A stretch of 64,000 nt of DNA from Capsicum annuum (taxonomy: Eukaryota; Streptophyta; Magnoliopsida; Solanales; Solanaceae): assembly GCF_002878395.1 (NCBI RefSeq), contig NC_061120.1, positions 112,595,601 through 112,659,600 on the forward strand, written 5' to 3'. How positions within the stretch are numbered: position 1 is the first letter of the stretch; the number at the start of each line of letters is the position of its first letter. The notes beneath the pieces are model-generated. The model saw only the letters and a program-made list of their open reading frames with translations. It searched no databases and had not been told where the DNA came from. A program made the translations under genes and the position numbers. Shown here piece by piece: positions 34,510-46,811 of the stretch.

Positions 34510-37059
34510 TGTAACACCCTAAAATTAGGTCCCAACACGTCATACGGTGCTTAGGGTCATAAGTGATCCCAAGCTAACCCTTCTACTAACATAACTCATA
34601 ATCAACTAAATAAAATGCTTAAATCTGTATAAAATCAGCCAGAACATAAAACTTTTCTAAACTTGATCAATACAAATCTGTACTTTACAAGATTACAACT
34701 CTGCTTTTACCAAAATAAAACTGAAACTGAATATATTAACTTAACTGACTGTCTATGAAGCCTCTACTAGTACTGAATTTAGATAGCCGAATCATGACTC
34801 CCAACTATCCTAACTCAATACTGCTGAAATAGGAAAATAAAGAACTGCTCAAACCATTTATCATGCTCAAACCCTTGAATTAAAAGGATTCATCACCTAC
34901 TGACTGGAAGCTGTGAGCTGACTGAATTTAAATATGCATACTAAGTCTTGTACCTACATTATGAGACAATGTAGCACATAGACATATATGTGAATCAACA
35001 CTTTGAGAATATACTGAGTATATGGGGGTGCAATGCAATAAGTAAACAATATCTCAATATCATCATAGTTTATAAAATTATGCATGCTGACATAAATGAC
35101 TCACATAGCTTGAATAATAGCTGAAATATAAAATCTCATAAATCATGAATAATGAAACATTTAGTATAAATCTCGTGAGTTATTTTACTTCATTCTAAAT
35201 CTGCATTCTTTCTTTGTTCTCAAACTTGTAGTATAGATGATGTCTTAAAACAATATCTTTCAGAACATACACTTTAATCTCATGAGAACTAGAAGCTTCT
35301 TTGAAACCTTAAAGATTTTGACACTTGAGAACCTTAGAAATCTTAGAATCATATCTTTTGAAATACATATACCTTTAAAACTTTGTAACTTTAAGATGAA
35401 AACTCTTTGAAACTTGGAAGACTTTAGGACTTAGAGAACTTTAGGAACTTAGGGAGTTTCTCTTAATCGACTTAAATCATATGAGCTGCATGGAGTCCAA
35501 TGTCTTACCCACGTTGGGGATAGCTCTTCTATCCTTGCCATTAGATTAAACATTAACTTTACTGATCACTATTTTAACCCACTTGGGTTATATCAAGAAC
35601 CTACGAGGGTACGCAGTTCTAGGGCACTAGACCTAGGAATCAAGACCAACTCAGTGCTAAATACTACTCCCTTACTTAGCTCAGAACGTTAGAAAATCCA
35701 CCTTAAAACAATTCAATAATATATATATATATATATATATATAAGAATATATAATGGGAGCCCAAATGCATCCGCTTTACCTCAAACTCAAGAATGTGGA
35801 TTTCTATCTTAACTTACAGTCAAAACTCAATTCTTGATATTCTTTAAAAATCGAGACCATCTCATTCTCAAACTCATGCTTTAACCATAAGGTTCAATTC
35901 ACAACAATAGGACTTGAAATTCTCAAAACATGATATAGACGTTAAATTATGCAACTTAAATCATAAATTGACAATTTAAAACATTAATATGCATAATAAT
36001 ATTACAACTTAAAGCTTGGGTAGGGCATAGTTTCATAAAACTCACAATACAATAACATGATAGGAATTCTCCATTAATTTATGAAATACTTTATAAAAAT
36101 ATGTAACTTTTGGGCACAAGAACAAAAGGGTGTTCTTGTTCAAAACCACATACCTTAAACTTGGAGCTTTTGGATGACTTCAAAAATTTCGTAAGATTAT
36201 TCAAGAACTATTGAGTGTCCCTCGTAGCCCTCTTAATTGAGAATTCAAATATGCAAGAATTATTGAATTCTCACGGTTGAATCTATAGATAATTGGGTTT
36301 TTATGTTGAAACCCTAACCTTGTGGTTGAAGGTGTATTTAACTAAAGAGAATGGAAGATAATACGCTCCTTGAGGGCTATGAGTCGTGGTAAGTAAAGAA
36401 AAAAGACCAAAATACCCTTACTAAACTTCTTCCCAGTTGCTGGAAATCTAAGGCTAACGACATTTGTGATAGGCTGTCAGACTTGTGATAAGTCATCACA
36501 AATGTCGTCACTAGGGGCTGGAATCTGCCTAAGGCTGACGACATTTGAGATAAGTCATCACACTTATGATAACTTATCACAAAATATTATCACCGGGGGC
36601 TGGAATCTTTCTAAGCCTGACGAAATTCGTGATAAGTCGTCACACTTGTGATAACTTATCACAAAATGTCATCAGTCAGTTTTCCAAGCTGATATGCTGG
36701 GGTAAAATAAGCATAACTTTTTGCTTCAATATTGGATTTAGGTGAAATTTGTATCTTTGGAAAGATAATTTGAAGAGATTTCATTTGATATATAGTAGGC
36801 CACACAGTTCATCATATACAAGGAGTTATGGTCGATTTAAATTGACCCAAGTTTTGACGCTCACTAAAACTTGAACGATAGGAAAGCTTTCAACTAGTCC
36901 TTGAGTTAAGGGACTTCTATGATCTAAATTCATGCTCAAATAGATTCCCAGACTACATAATTGATACACACATCAAATTTACATCGTATTTACGAATTTT
37001 GGAACATCTACACATAGAAATGACGGTTTGCATTCTAGCCCAAAATGTGGGGTGTTACA
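34510..37059 (-). repeat. Element D 5' LTR
   Basis: 2,550 bp. It matches the left LTR throughout. The AT run is longer here (35719-35742). The splice-donor-like motif is at 36148-36156 and the hairpin array at 36450-36690, which includes the perfect 17-base palindrome TGTGATAACTTATCACA (36647-36663). Confidence 0.92.
36450..36690. repeat. Three-unit tandem array in element D 5' LTR
   Basis: Units start at 36450, 36531 and 36613, each about 81-82 bp with the common start AAGGCT-ACGACATT. Copy number is the same as in the other LTR, so the array predates insertion. Confidence 0.85.
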
Positions 37060-37546
37060 TTCCCACTCTTCGTACCATTGGTATGCTACATCTTTCAATT
37101 GGTAGAAAGAAAACTGGACAACCTCAACCTCCAAAGCATGCATGATTCAAAATATCTTCTCCATTTCATCAATGAAACTTTAAGAATCTTCCTTCACCTT
37201 CGCACTCGTAAACTTAGAAAGGTGCAACCTCATAAATTGGCCAACCCTTGTAGCCTAAAAAAAGATAGTCGGAGCACCACGCTCTGATTAAGAAGCTACT
37301 AGTTGAGTTAATATATTAATAGAGTGACGAAACTCAGCATTGGTAGCATCCCCTTGAGATGACTGAATAGTAGTGTCACTCTCATAAGTAGGGTTAGTGG
37401 GGACCGGTGGAACCCTATGAGTATAGTTAGATGCTATAGCGCTAGCCTGGGTCTAGACCCATAATTAGGATGAGCTCTGTCCATTGGGCCCTCTGTTGGG
37501 ATAGAAAAGTTTTCCTGAGTATCAGATTTCTTTAGAGGCATGATCT
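37060..37546 (-). pseudogene. Element C gag, N-terminal part
   Basis: The probable ATG on the minus strand is at about 37543, reading MPLKKSDTQENFS. The segment next to the element D insertion encodes the gag core motif equivalent to 'AYQLKDVAYQWYEEW'. Stops and frameshifts occur between them. The gene is cut at 37060 by element D, with the target copy TTCCC at 37060-37064, and continues at 28281. About 190 bases of leader (37547-37735) separate it from the primer site. Confidence 0.7.
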
Positions 37547-37735
37547 GAAAGATGAGCAAATAAAAATCAAAAGGATCCAAGACCTTAAACTCTATAGCTC
37601 AAAATAAGATAGCAAGAAATTAAAATATTCATAAATGTCTTGTGTCCTCTCTCTTATAAGTGTGGTATGCTACGCACCCATAAAAGAGACTCTACCCGAC
37701 ACAAATTTATGGACACCCAACTGACCATGAACATA

Positions 37736-37748
37736 GGTTCTTATACCA
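37736..37748 (-). other. Primer-binding site, element C
   Basis: TGGTATAAGAACC on the minus strand, three bases after the LTR end TGTCA; it is a two-base variant of TGGTATCAGAGCC. Confidence 0.7.
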
Positions 37749-37751
37749 ACT

Positions 37752-40015
37752 TGACATAACCCAAAATGGGGCCTTGTTTTATGGGCACCTCAAGCCCAAC
37801 GAGAATTGTAGATTGCCCCATTAACCCCACCTAACCATCATATCAAACCACAAGTGTCGGATAAAATCCACGCACATAATAAGGTAGCAGAGACAAAACT
37901 AGCATTCATAACATAAGAAAGTCTAGCCATTCATTAATATTAACATTCAAAATCCAATCTACCCAAGTCCACAATCATCTATGAGCCTCTTTAAATTTAA
38001 AGTCAATAATATATTGGTATAAGCCCCCTATAATAGCCAAAACAGAATCCAAAATAAGTTTATGACACAAGCTAAAGTGATCATGAAATGTGTTCCTTCC
38101 AAAAGATTGAAGCTCACCACTTTGATGTCAACACTCGAACCACCCGAATACCTGATCACTGCCTAGAAAGAGAAGAATATATTTTCGCCTCTATGTTGTA
38201 TAGGGGCACAACATTCGAAGATGGTTAGCGGTTGAAGGGCTAGCATATAACTGAAGGGTAAGGATAAAATAGTGTTATTATTTAATACCAAGTCAAACCA
38301 TCATAAGCAAACACCTTTATAAACATAGACATGTAAATGCATATGAGTACATAAAGTGTCAAAAGATAATAAGGCATTAGCATGCATTTCAAAGAACTCA
38401 AACATGAACCATGAAGTATAGGACTTTAATCTTCTACCGGTTAGGTTATATCGGGAAAGAAGACTCTAACCTCAAGCCATCTTATTAAGCAAGTAGACTC
38501 GAACCATAAACCATTTCGTTATGCATATAGACTCTAACCACAAGCCATTTCATCACTCAAGTGGACTATAACGATAAGACATTTTATTATGTATGTAAAC
38601 TCTTACCAAAAACCATTATTCCCATTACTAGTCGATATTGGGACTCTATCCCTTTGTCCATGCATTCACATTTGAGGACTTTAACCCATTTAACCATTCT
38701 AAGCCATCAAGTCCACAATCCAACATCATACATAACCACAAGGTCTTCATGGATCACATATCAAACAATCACTTCAATAAGCCAATACATTAGTTTCAAA
38801 TATTATTCAAGTCAAATTGTGGTCATCAAGACCTTTACACAACCATTAATTCTTCATTAGCATTATTATGCCATTCTTAGTTCAAACACACTTCAAGTTC
38901 ATGTTTAGGGACTTTAACCCTTTTTGCCATCAAACCATCAAGGTCGTAAATTAAATAACTACATGGATTACAAGGTCCTTATAATACCATTTACCAACCA
39001 CTCATACTTATTAAACCATTGCCCTAGTTCAAAATATCATCAATATGTGACTAGATATTTCTCTTAGACATCTTCACAAACACGTTGTGGACATGCCTTT
39101 ACTAAGGGAAAAATCAAATTTGGAATCATCACTATTAGGGTTACTCATGACCCACTTATTAAACCACAAACAAAAAGTACCCTCATGTGTAAATCATCAC
39201 CAAAATCAAGTATAAACATAAGTAAGAGCAAACATTAGTCAACACTAGGCATCAAAACTCTTAACTTTTAATTTCAAGGTCATCATTTACAAGTCATGAT
39301 TCATGTTTAAAACACATGATATTTTAGTTAACAATATGGGAAATATTAACATACCTTAATATAGGATGACTCACGAAAGAACTTGACCCCTTCTTGCTAC
39401 AGATGATCAACCTTTGAAACCCTAGCTTTTAAATCTTCAATATTGTGTTTTAAGAGAGTATTTGGAATGTTTTTGTCATGAAAATGAGTGTTTAGGAGGC
39501 CAAAATACATTATATAGTGAGGGGACTTAAGGGTTTTGGGGTGGGAAATATCTATAAAGCCCTTGGCTTAAAAGCTGGAAAGTGACTTCCCAGTAGGGTA
39601 TAACTCACTTGACTAAACTGTACCTTAGGGTACGAGTGGTACCCTAGATCATACAATAATCCTCACCAAGGACCCCTACACTACCCAAGGTACAACTACA
39701 TACATATGACTTATATCTTATGGTATGGATGATACCCTAAACCATATCCCAAATCATACCCAAGATAGTTTTGACCAGGTCAAGCTCAATACTCCATACG
39801 ACTGGTAGTATATGACTCGTACCCTAACATACAACCATGGAGAGGCTAAACCTTATCTTGGACAGTTTGTAATATAACCCCCACCATACTTTCTAGTATA
39901 TGAATGAGAGGTCACTAAGTAGTATACAAGGGTACAAATAGTACCCTAAAGTCATACCTAGTCTGGAAGCTTCAACTAAGGGAATTATCTAAAGGTCCAT
40001 GGCCAAGGTATTTCA
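37752..40015 (-). repeat. Element C 5' LTR
   Basis: 2,264 bp, uninterrupted, and the reference that shows where element E entered the other LTR. It contains the 34-bp array at 38461-38630 and repeated GTACCCTA/TACGA motifs at 39590-39960. Confidence 0.9.
38461..38630. repeat. 34-bp tandem array in element C 5' LTR
   Basis: Units start at 38461, 38495, 38529 and 38563 with an exact 34-bp period, then a diverged unit at 38597. It corresponds unit by unit to 17752-17920. Confidence 0.8.
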
Positions 40016-41291
40016 GCACTAGGAGAAACAAACTAAGAATGAGATGATTTGAAAAAATTTTGTGAAGCCTGGGACTAAGGACAAAGGATGAAAAGTACAA
40101 ATAAAGGCTAGAAATATAGAAATTAACATACAAGCATTCCATAGACCCTATCTTTTGTGATAAGGATGTGCACATTGGTGGGATAAAATTTGATTACAAA
40201 TTCCAATGAATATGTGCGATATTGGTGTGCTATGCTACTTACCCACAGTTATAAGGGATTGGAACGGAATCTGTATAAAATTAAAGTGGTACATTCCAGT
40301 ACGCTTCTATGATACTGGGCCAAACCACTTATCCTCTGCAATAAGGGTGTGGTACATTGATAGATTAAGAAAGTGCAGTCTAGACCTACTATAAAAGAAA
40401 CAGTTATGATAATTGAGGACATCTTTGGCATACAAAATAGCAACTAAAAACACTTACAAGGGTTTTGTTAGGGTTCTTTTATCATTTAACTTTTTACTAT
40501 AAATTTGGTATGATTATTTCTATTTTGAGGATATTGATTTTGAACATGAGTGGCTGAATTCCCTTGTTCTAGGGTTAAGGCCGAACAAATTATTGTAGTT
40601 TTATATTCTTAGATTTGGTTAAACATTGGTTTATTTCATGGGTTTTTCTTATTCTCTTGCTCTTACTATTTTAATGATTAGCCACCATTGAAATACATGT
40701 TTAATTATCTTGGGATCCCGAAAGGAGAAACATTAGGATATATCAAAGGGTTTAAGGAGAAAGTTCTTATTCTTCCATATAACAAAGGATTTGAAGTAGT
40801 GTATAGGATAGAAATATACTTAGATCGCCTCGTTTTGTTCAATTTATGAAGACAACTTAAAGAATCTAAAATGCACCATTGTATCTTTGCTCAACTATGT
40901 AGTTTTTATGTCCTTTTAGGTAGAAGATTAGAGGCTCGAAAGACCATAATCATAATATCAACCCTATGAATCAACAACTCGATAAGCAACACGACTAATG
41001 ATAAGGATATTACATGATTGCAGATAGTGCCTTAGCCTTGGATTTCCTCTTGTATTGTTTAATCCTTTGCTTATATTGCCATTGTCACACTTTTTTATAC
41101 GTTTGTTAGTTATTTAGTTATTAAGCTATTACAAATATTTTTATGCTCATAACACTTGAATATAATATTATTGGAACTATAATTAAGTAATTGCTAAACA
41201 AGCAGTCCCTATGGGTATGACATCTGATTTGTTTTAGTCACTATATTACTTGTCCGATCACGTACACTTATGTGTGTGATAGACCGCAACA
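40016..41291 (+). repeat. Athila-like 3' LTR, second part
   Basis: It resumes after element C with the target copy GCACT. Imperfect repeats of CCACTTATCCTCTGCAATAA type lie at about 40150-40370. The end block '...ACTTGTCCGATCACGTACAC' then 'TGTGTGATAGACCGCAACA' is the usual LTR terminus in this lineage. The sequence after 41291 is the truncated LTR of element B. No gene is present. Confidence 0.6.
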
Positions 41292-42734
41292 ACTGTCCTC
41301 ATTAATTGAGATTTTTTAAGGTATTAGTATAATATTATGCTTCTTTTGGGTTGAAACTTAAGCTTGGTTGTATTTTTAGTGAAATTAGGACTACTTAGCC
41401 GGTTCAAAGCTGTTTTTAGGTTGAATTGACCCACTTCTTCTATCCTTTAGTGAAATTGTTTCCTTAGGACTTACCTAGACTTACCTAGACTTATCTAACA
41501 CTGTGTAGTGTAACTTATAACCTTTAGTCTAGTTTTGTATAGAAATTTCCTTTGTATGGACTTTTGGGCTTAGTAGTGGGCCCCATTGGCCCTCTATTAG
41601 GTCAAATATCCTAATTGCTCCTTGTAAACCTAGAAGGTCATCTTTCATTGCCTTACATATATAATTGAAGCTTTTGATGATTTATACATCTTTTCAAATT
41701 CTTGACTAGACTTGTTACCTTGAATTTACTTTAAATACTGATTTGAGTCTGGCATTTACTATTTACTTAAGATAACTATTTTTTATTTGAGTCCAGCATG
41801 TATGATACAAGAGTTAAATTCAAGTCTGACAATTATTTTTTACTTATGAGGTTAAGGATCCAATTTAATTTTAGTGGTTATGGTACGAAAGAGATTCATA
41901 GATATGGTTTTGACTGTCGATTACTTTATAATTATTATTGTCAGTGGTTCTCTCTAGATTGTATTCATTGGGATTATGTGTACTAGCTTAGGTTGTTTTC
42001 TCTTGTTTGAGCCTCCTACACTTATAGAGGCCTAGTTAGACTATAGTTATCTTGTATTCCTTCAACTTTATTTACCTTATTATTTATTATCTATCAATTG
42101 AAGCATTATTTCAGGTTTGCCCCTTTATCCTTGAATTATCTTTATATTCTTCCATCTTATTATGCTTTTATTATGATTTAGCTCTATCGATCGATGTTGC
42201 CTACTGAGTGCCCAATGCTTTGGTACTCATCTACATTTCTACATCTTTTTTATGAAGATATGAGTATAGGTTGTCACTACAAACATTCTATCCAGCTTAT
42301 TCTAAAGATTTGGAGATATGGTGAGCTTTTAATGTTAGATCTGATTATCTCCCCTTGCATTAATTTTAGATAGTCATTAGTTATCTTGACTACCTATATA
42401 TTGGATACTATTAGTACTATTACTCTTTTAGATTTAGTGACCCTAGTATCAATCTTACTAGGTCCTAGGATATCCTTTTGCTTTCTTCTCTCCTTATGTC
42501 TCTCTCTCTATATATATATATATATATACATATATATATCTATATACATATATATATATATATATTATCATTTTGTTTAGATTTTATCTCTTACAACCCT
42601 ATTGTATGCTTGATTTTGTTATTTATTATACCTTCTACTAATTAGCCTTTACTCATTGTTTTGAGCTATGGTTTGGCTTACCTACTGGTGGGTCAAAGTA
42701 GGTGCCATCATGACTCATAACGTTAGGTTATGCA
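41292..42734 (+). repeat. Element B 5' LTR, truncated
   Basis: It aligns with about 59710-61086, for example the 'TTTAGCCGGTT' and 'TAGGACTTA-CTAGACTTA' blocks. It ends GGTTATGCA at 42734. A dinucleotide run (42501-42566) lies inside it. The missing left part corresponds to sequence left of about 59710 in the 3' copy. Confidence 0.8.
42501..42566. repeat. TC/TA microsatellite
   Basis: TCTCTCTC followed by interrupted TA repeats with CATA and CTATA breaks. The 3' LTR copy has only a short TATATATAT at about 60912-60920, so the run expanded after insertion. Confidence 0.85.
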
Positions 42735-42738
42735 AAAT

Positions 42739-42750
42739 TGGTATCAAAGT
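42739..42750 (+). other. Primer-binding site, element B
   Basis: TGGTATCAAAGT lies four bases after the LTR end; it is two changes from the initiator-Met tRNA complement. Confidence 0.7.
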
Positions 42751-43030
42751 ACCTAGGTTCACTAGTATTATTGGTATAAGTGCAAGTGTCAAATAGAGTC
42801 TCACAGATTAGAACCGACAATGTTTATTTCTACTCTTTGAGAGGATATAGGAAATTCTTAGGAGAACTTTACTTTTTTATTTATTTCATGCATGAGTTTG
42901 TGTTGAAATTCACATTATTTTATTTTTTCCTAGATGTTCAGGACATGAGGTGCGATGATTGGAGATAAGGACCTGAGTGACGACTATGGTTAATGTTAGA
43001 GATGGTTACTAACCTAGGGAAAGATGTCAG

Positions 43031-43892
43031 GTGAGAGATACAACCCCAAATAGGGATCAGGATAGGAATACTTCATTAGATCATACTATTGTTCACCATC
43101 CAAAGATTCTACCACCCTTGCCATTGGTAGGCAAGAGGGAAGCCCAATTTTTACCAAGGTTTGTTTCTTCTTTAATTCTCAGAGATGTATTAGTTCAATT
43201 ATTGGGTTTGGTTGGTGGTGCACTATATGATGGTGTTCAATATATAGATCAAAGTGGTATATATACAGGGGTACAACCTAGAGTTGTAGCTCCCATAGTT
43301 GAGGTCCCTCTAGCATTGATAATTTCTCTACAGGTAGCCACCCAACTAGTTATGCTTGTTGAGAAGTAGAAATTATTGGGAAGATTTATGAGATTGACTC
43401 CACATAGGTTTGTAGGGGCTTTGGGTGAGGATGTGTTTGAGATCTTGATTGCTTGTAAGGATAGACTCTATAATTTAGGCATAGTTAAGACTTATGGGGT
43501 TAACTACACTACTTTTCAGATGGATTTAGCCGTTAGACATTGGCAGAGAGGTTATCTTACTTTTAGGCCAGCTGGATCTTTTTGTTTTTGACATGGACTT
43601 AGTTCTCTAAGGTTTTCTAAGAAAATTATATGCCTTGCAGCCTTCGAGAGCATCTAAGAGATCAATTCTAAAGATTAGAGTAGGGTTTTATGACCATTAT
43701 AGAGTATGAGCTATGGTTCCATGAATTAGCCAGACATGTTACTACTATTTTACCAATTGAGTATGAGTGAGTTCAATGCTTTATTAGAGGACTGCAACTT
43801 CCTCTTTGTATGGCTACTCAGAGTTTGGTTATAGCTTGTAGGTCTTTTAATGAGGTTTTTGAATATGCACAAACTATGGAGGAGATACACTA
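43031..43892 (+). pseudogene. Element B gag, N-terminal part
   Basis: It opens with an Arg/Asp-rich stretch, then 'LLGRFMRLTPHRFVGALGEDVFEILIACKDRLYNLGIVKTYGVNYTTFQM' (about 43376-43525), 'RHWQRGYL-FRPAGS', then in another frame 'EYELWFHELARHVTTILPIEYE' (about 43700-43765). This is the common solanaceous gag type ('RFMRLTPPRFVGT--EDA-EFL'). Stops and at least one frameshift occur. Gag continues at 54325 after element F. Confidence 0.8.
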
Positions 43893-46592
43893 TGTAATAC
43901 CTCGCATGTTTCTAAGCTAGGAAGTGAATAAGTATTCCTACGTATGAAATCTCCTATCCTGTGACTCATACTTGAGTACATGACTTACCATGAATATCCT
44001 AGTGATAGGATATCTTATGATGCATTAAGCATGTTCATATGAGTCACTTAAGGAAATGCAAGCTAAGAGTTTTTGAATCCATCAAGTTTTAGTGTTCGAT
44101 TTTGCAAGGGTCATTTTTGAACAAGAATAAATTGATGTTTATGTGGTATTTTGGCTGATTTAGACCCACCAGATTGTAGAGAATCAAATTATCTTTCCAA
44201 CAATACCAATTTCGCCTTAATCCAATACCCGATCAAAAAGTTATGCCCATTTTTTTGAGAGACAGTAAGCATAAGCGATTGGTTAGGCGCCGCCCAACCC
44301 AAGCATAGGCGATTGATTAGGCGCCGCCTAACCTAGCTTAGGTAATCACTTAGGCGCCACCTAAGTCAGTTCTAGGTGCCAAAAAAAATTCGTTTTGAGT
44401 TATTTTAAGGGTAATTAAGTCTTTTAACACTCCTTACACGTCCCTAAATTCAACCCTACGAAATATATAGCTTCTAAACATATTACAACCCTATTATCAT
44501 CTCAAAGCTCATCATCCAAGAGCACTAAAAGATAAAAACAACTAGGGTTGCGTAACTAAGCTTGAAGATCCGATTTTAAGGAAATTCCTCCATCAATCAT
44601 CAAGAATCTTCCTTCTAATGCGTGAGTTGATTTATGGATCCCTTTCATCCATAAAGTTCAAAAACCCTTTTTTTATTATAAAGTATGATTTCTATATTGT
44701 TGGGTGTTGATGATCATGTTGTTGATATTGGGTGATTCCCAAGATGGAATCTTTATATGTTTTTTTGAATTTTATGATATCATATGAATTGGAAACATGT
44801 AAATTTGGTAGTTCATGATGTATAATTTGATGATTTCACCTATTCTAAAGATGTGCATGTAAGGTGTTTGATAAAATGCCTAAGAAACTCGAAATCATGC
44901 AATATAGCTAAATTGTGACTAAGTGAAGGATTCATGATATGCCCTTACGTTCTAATGACTTCTATGTTGATAATATGACTTGTAAATGTTGTTGGAATAC
45001 TCATGAACTATTCTTATGAGATTATGCTATGTTTACTTGCAAATCCTACTTATGAACAAGATGTATGATAACCATGCAATCCACATGAACTTCCATGCTA
45101 TTGGTATGTGTTGCCAATATGATTATGCAATGAATATGATATTAAGATTGTGCAAGTACTTCCATGCGATATAAAATCCTTTCCATGCAATACATTGTTG
45201 ATAACCATGCTTAGTATGAGATCCCTACTTATGATATTATAAATTATGGACTCTACTCTTATGATCAAGTCAGTCATGTGACTCAGTTTCCTTCCATCGA
45301 GTCCTGGGGGTACTTGTACCCAAAAACTATAGTTGTGTGCCTAGATCCATGTCATGTTTCACGATATCCAAACTCAAGCTATGATTCCATAGACTTCAGT
45401 CAGTCATGTGGCTCAGGAAAACCTCATGATCTTAGTTAGTTGTCAGATATCAGTAACATTCTGCCAGTCAATGGAATTCAGTAAGATTAAGTCATGCACA
45501 GTCAGTTATTCATGTCCAGTCTCTCCAGATGGGAGTAGAGGTTAGCACCGAGTGAACCCAAGGATGGGAACTCACCCGCCAGTTCAGGGTGTGATTCTTA
45601 GTAGTCATCCTTGTGTTCCAGGACTACGTAGCCAGCGTAGGTTGAGATATCTTAACCCTTCAGATTAGGGTTGATGAGGTGGCTTAACCCATTAGTTTAG
45701 GGTTCCCACTATTCTCATTGAGTACCCGCTAGATAAGATTCACTCATAGGTTATCCTTACCCGTGGCACAGTATTGACACCCCTCCAGTCGGGGCAGAGA
45801 TTGGACCCCAGCTTAGCCATAACGGCATACATGGGGCATATCAGTTAAACACTACTTCCCACAGTTTCAGTAAGTAAAAGAACTCAGTACGTTCTTCAGA
45901 TTTCGGTATATACAGGACTGTCAGATACAGTCGTCCATGTTATCAGTTTTAGTATCAGTCATAACAGTTATCAATAAACCATGTAGTAGCTTACAGGTCA
46001 TGCTATCACATATTCACGGTCCCAGTTTCTATATATGTGTGTTTTCACTCCCACGTTCATATTAGTCAGTCAATGTTGTTCATGCATGAAACCCTTTATG
46101 TTCAGCCTACCTTCCTCGTATACTCAGTACTCCAGTTGTACCGACGCATTTGCGCTATGGTGCTTTCTTTTCATGTTACACCATAGGTTCCGAGACACGA
46201 GCTCTAGCCCAGAAGTAGCGGTAGCATTCCAGTCGTAGAGACACAGTGAGTCCTCATTGATTCGAGGATAATATGATTTGATTAATTTATTTATTTCTTC
46301 AATTCAGTTTTACGAAGTTAGTTGGAGACATGTTCCTTCAACTCCTTATTCAGATAGTTTAGAGGCTTTCAGATTTATGTTCAGATTTACATTTAGATTA
46401 AGTTGTTTGGGGTATTTTCACCCACATGATTGTATGCAGTTGAACCTTATGGCCTTATAATTCTATGTATTCCACATTATTATATCATGATTTGCAGTAT
46501 ACAGGTACAGATATCTGTCATGGGTTAGCTTGTGGTCCCTCGGGGTCATGAGCACCGTGTAGCATTCCAGTTCAGCGAATCGGGGTTTCACA
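43893..46592 (+). repeat. Element F 5' LTR
   Basis: 2,700 bp, TGTAATACC ... TTTCACA. It has a U3 block 'TTATCTTTCCAACAATACCA' shared with D, a three-unit GGCGCC array (44267-44366), and a 4-base deletion at 44617 that removes the splice-donor-like motif kept in the 3' copy. Confidence 0.92.
44267..44366. repeat. Three-unit GGCGCC tandem array in element F 5' LTR
   Basis: Units start at 44267, 44301 and 44334, each 33-34 bp with a core like TTAGGCGCCGCCTAA, a near-palindrome. The 3' LTR has only two units. Confidence 0.9.
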
Positions 46593-46596
46593 AACT

Positions 46597-46609
46597 TGGT
46601 ATCAGAGCC
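46597..46609 (+). other. Primer-binding site, element F
   Basis: TGGTATCAGAGCC is an exact match to the initiator-Met tRNA complement, four bases after the LTR end. Confidence 0.9.
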
Positions 46610-46811
46610 TAAGGTTCAATAGAGTCCTAGGAATTCTGAAAGCCGCATCTAGTAGAGTCTTGTACATGGGTGTATTGCGCGCCACATTTATGTGTAGGAG
46701 GCTATAAGATATTTTAGGAACAGTCCCCTTTCTTCATTATTCATGTCATGCTAGTGAGCATAATCCCAAGTTAAACTCTCAGTCTAATCCATTCTTCTCT
46801 TATTCCAGACC

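Larger units (their letters stand above)
28282..37059 (-). mobile_element. Element D: non-coding LTR retrotransposon nested in element C gag
   Basis: The 8,778-bp element has LTRs 28282-30820 and 34510-37059, ends TGTAACACCC ... GTGTTACA, and a perfect 5-bp target-site duplication TTCCC (28277-28281 and 37060-37064). Removing it rejoins gag: the sequence right of it encodes 'YQLKDVAYQWYEEWE'-type gag. The primer site adjoins the right LTR and the polypurine tract the left LTR, so it lies on the minus strand. Its 3.7-kb interior has no retroelement ORF and matches element A's interior. The LTRs differ by about 13% over the first 300 bp by eye. Confidence 0.93.
17043..40015 (-). mobile_element. 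Element C: chromovirus-type Ty3/gypsy retrotransposon carrying two nested elements
   Basis: Its LTRs are 17043-23739 (3' LTR, split by element E) and 37752-40015 (5' LTR), read on the minus strand as TGAAA ... TGTCA. Flanking bases are GAACT (17038-17042) and GCACT (40016-40020), a 5-bp target-site duplication with one change. Order on the minus strand: primer site, gag (split by element D), protease, RT, RNase H, integrase, C-terminal chromodomain-like region, polypurine tract. Without D and E it would be about 9.7 kb. The coding regions hold many stops and frameshifts. Confidence 0.9.

Noticed and set aside
42386..42580. ORF with Tyr-Ile repeats
   Set aside because: It is produced by the TC/TA microsatellite.
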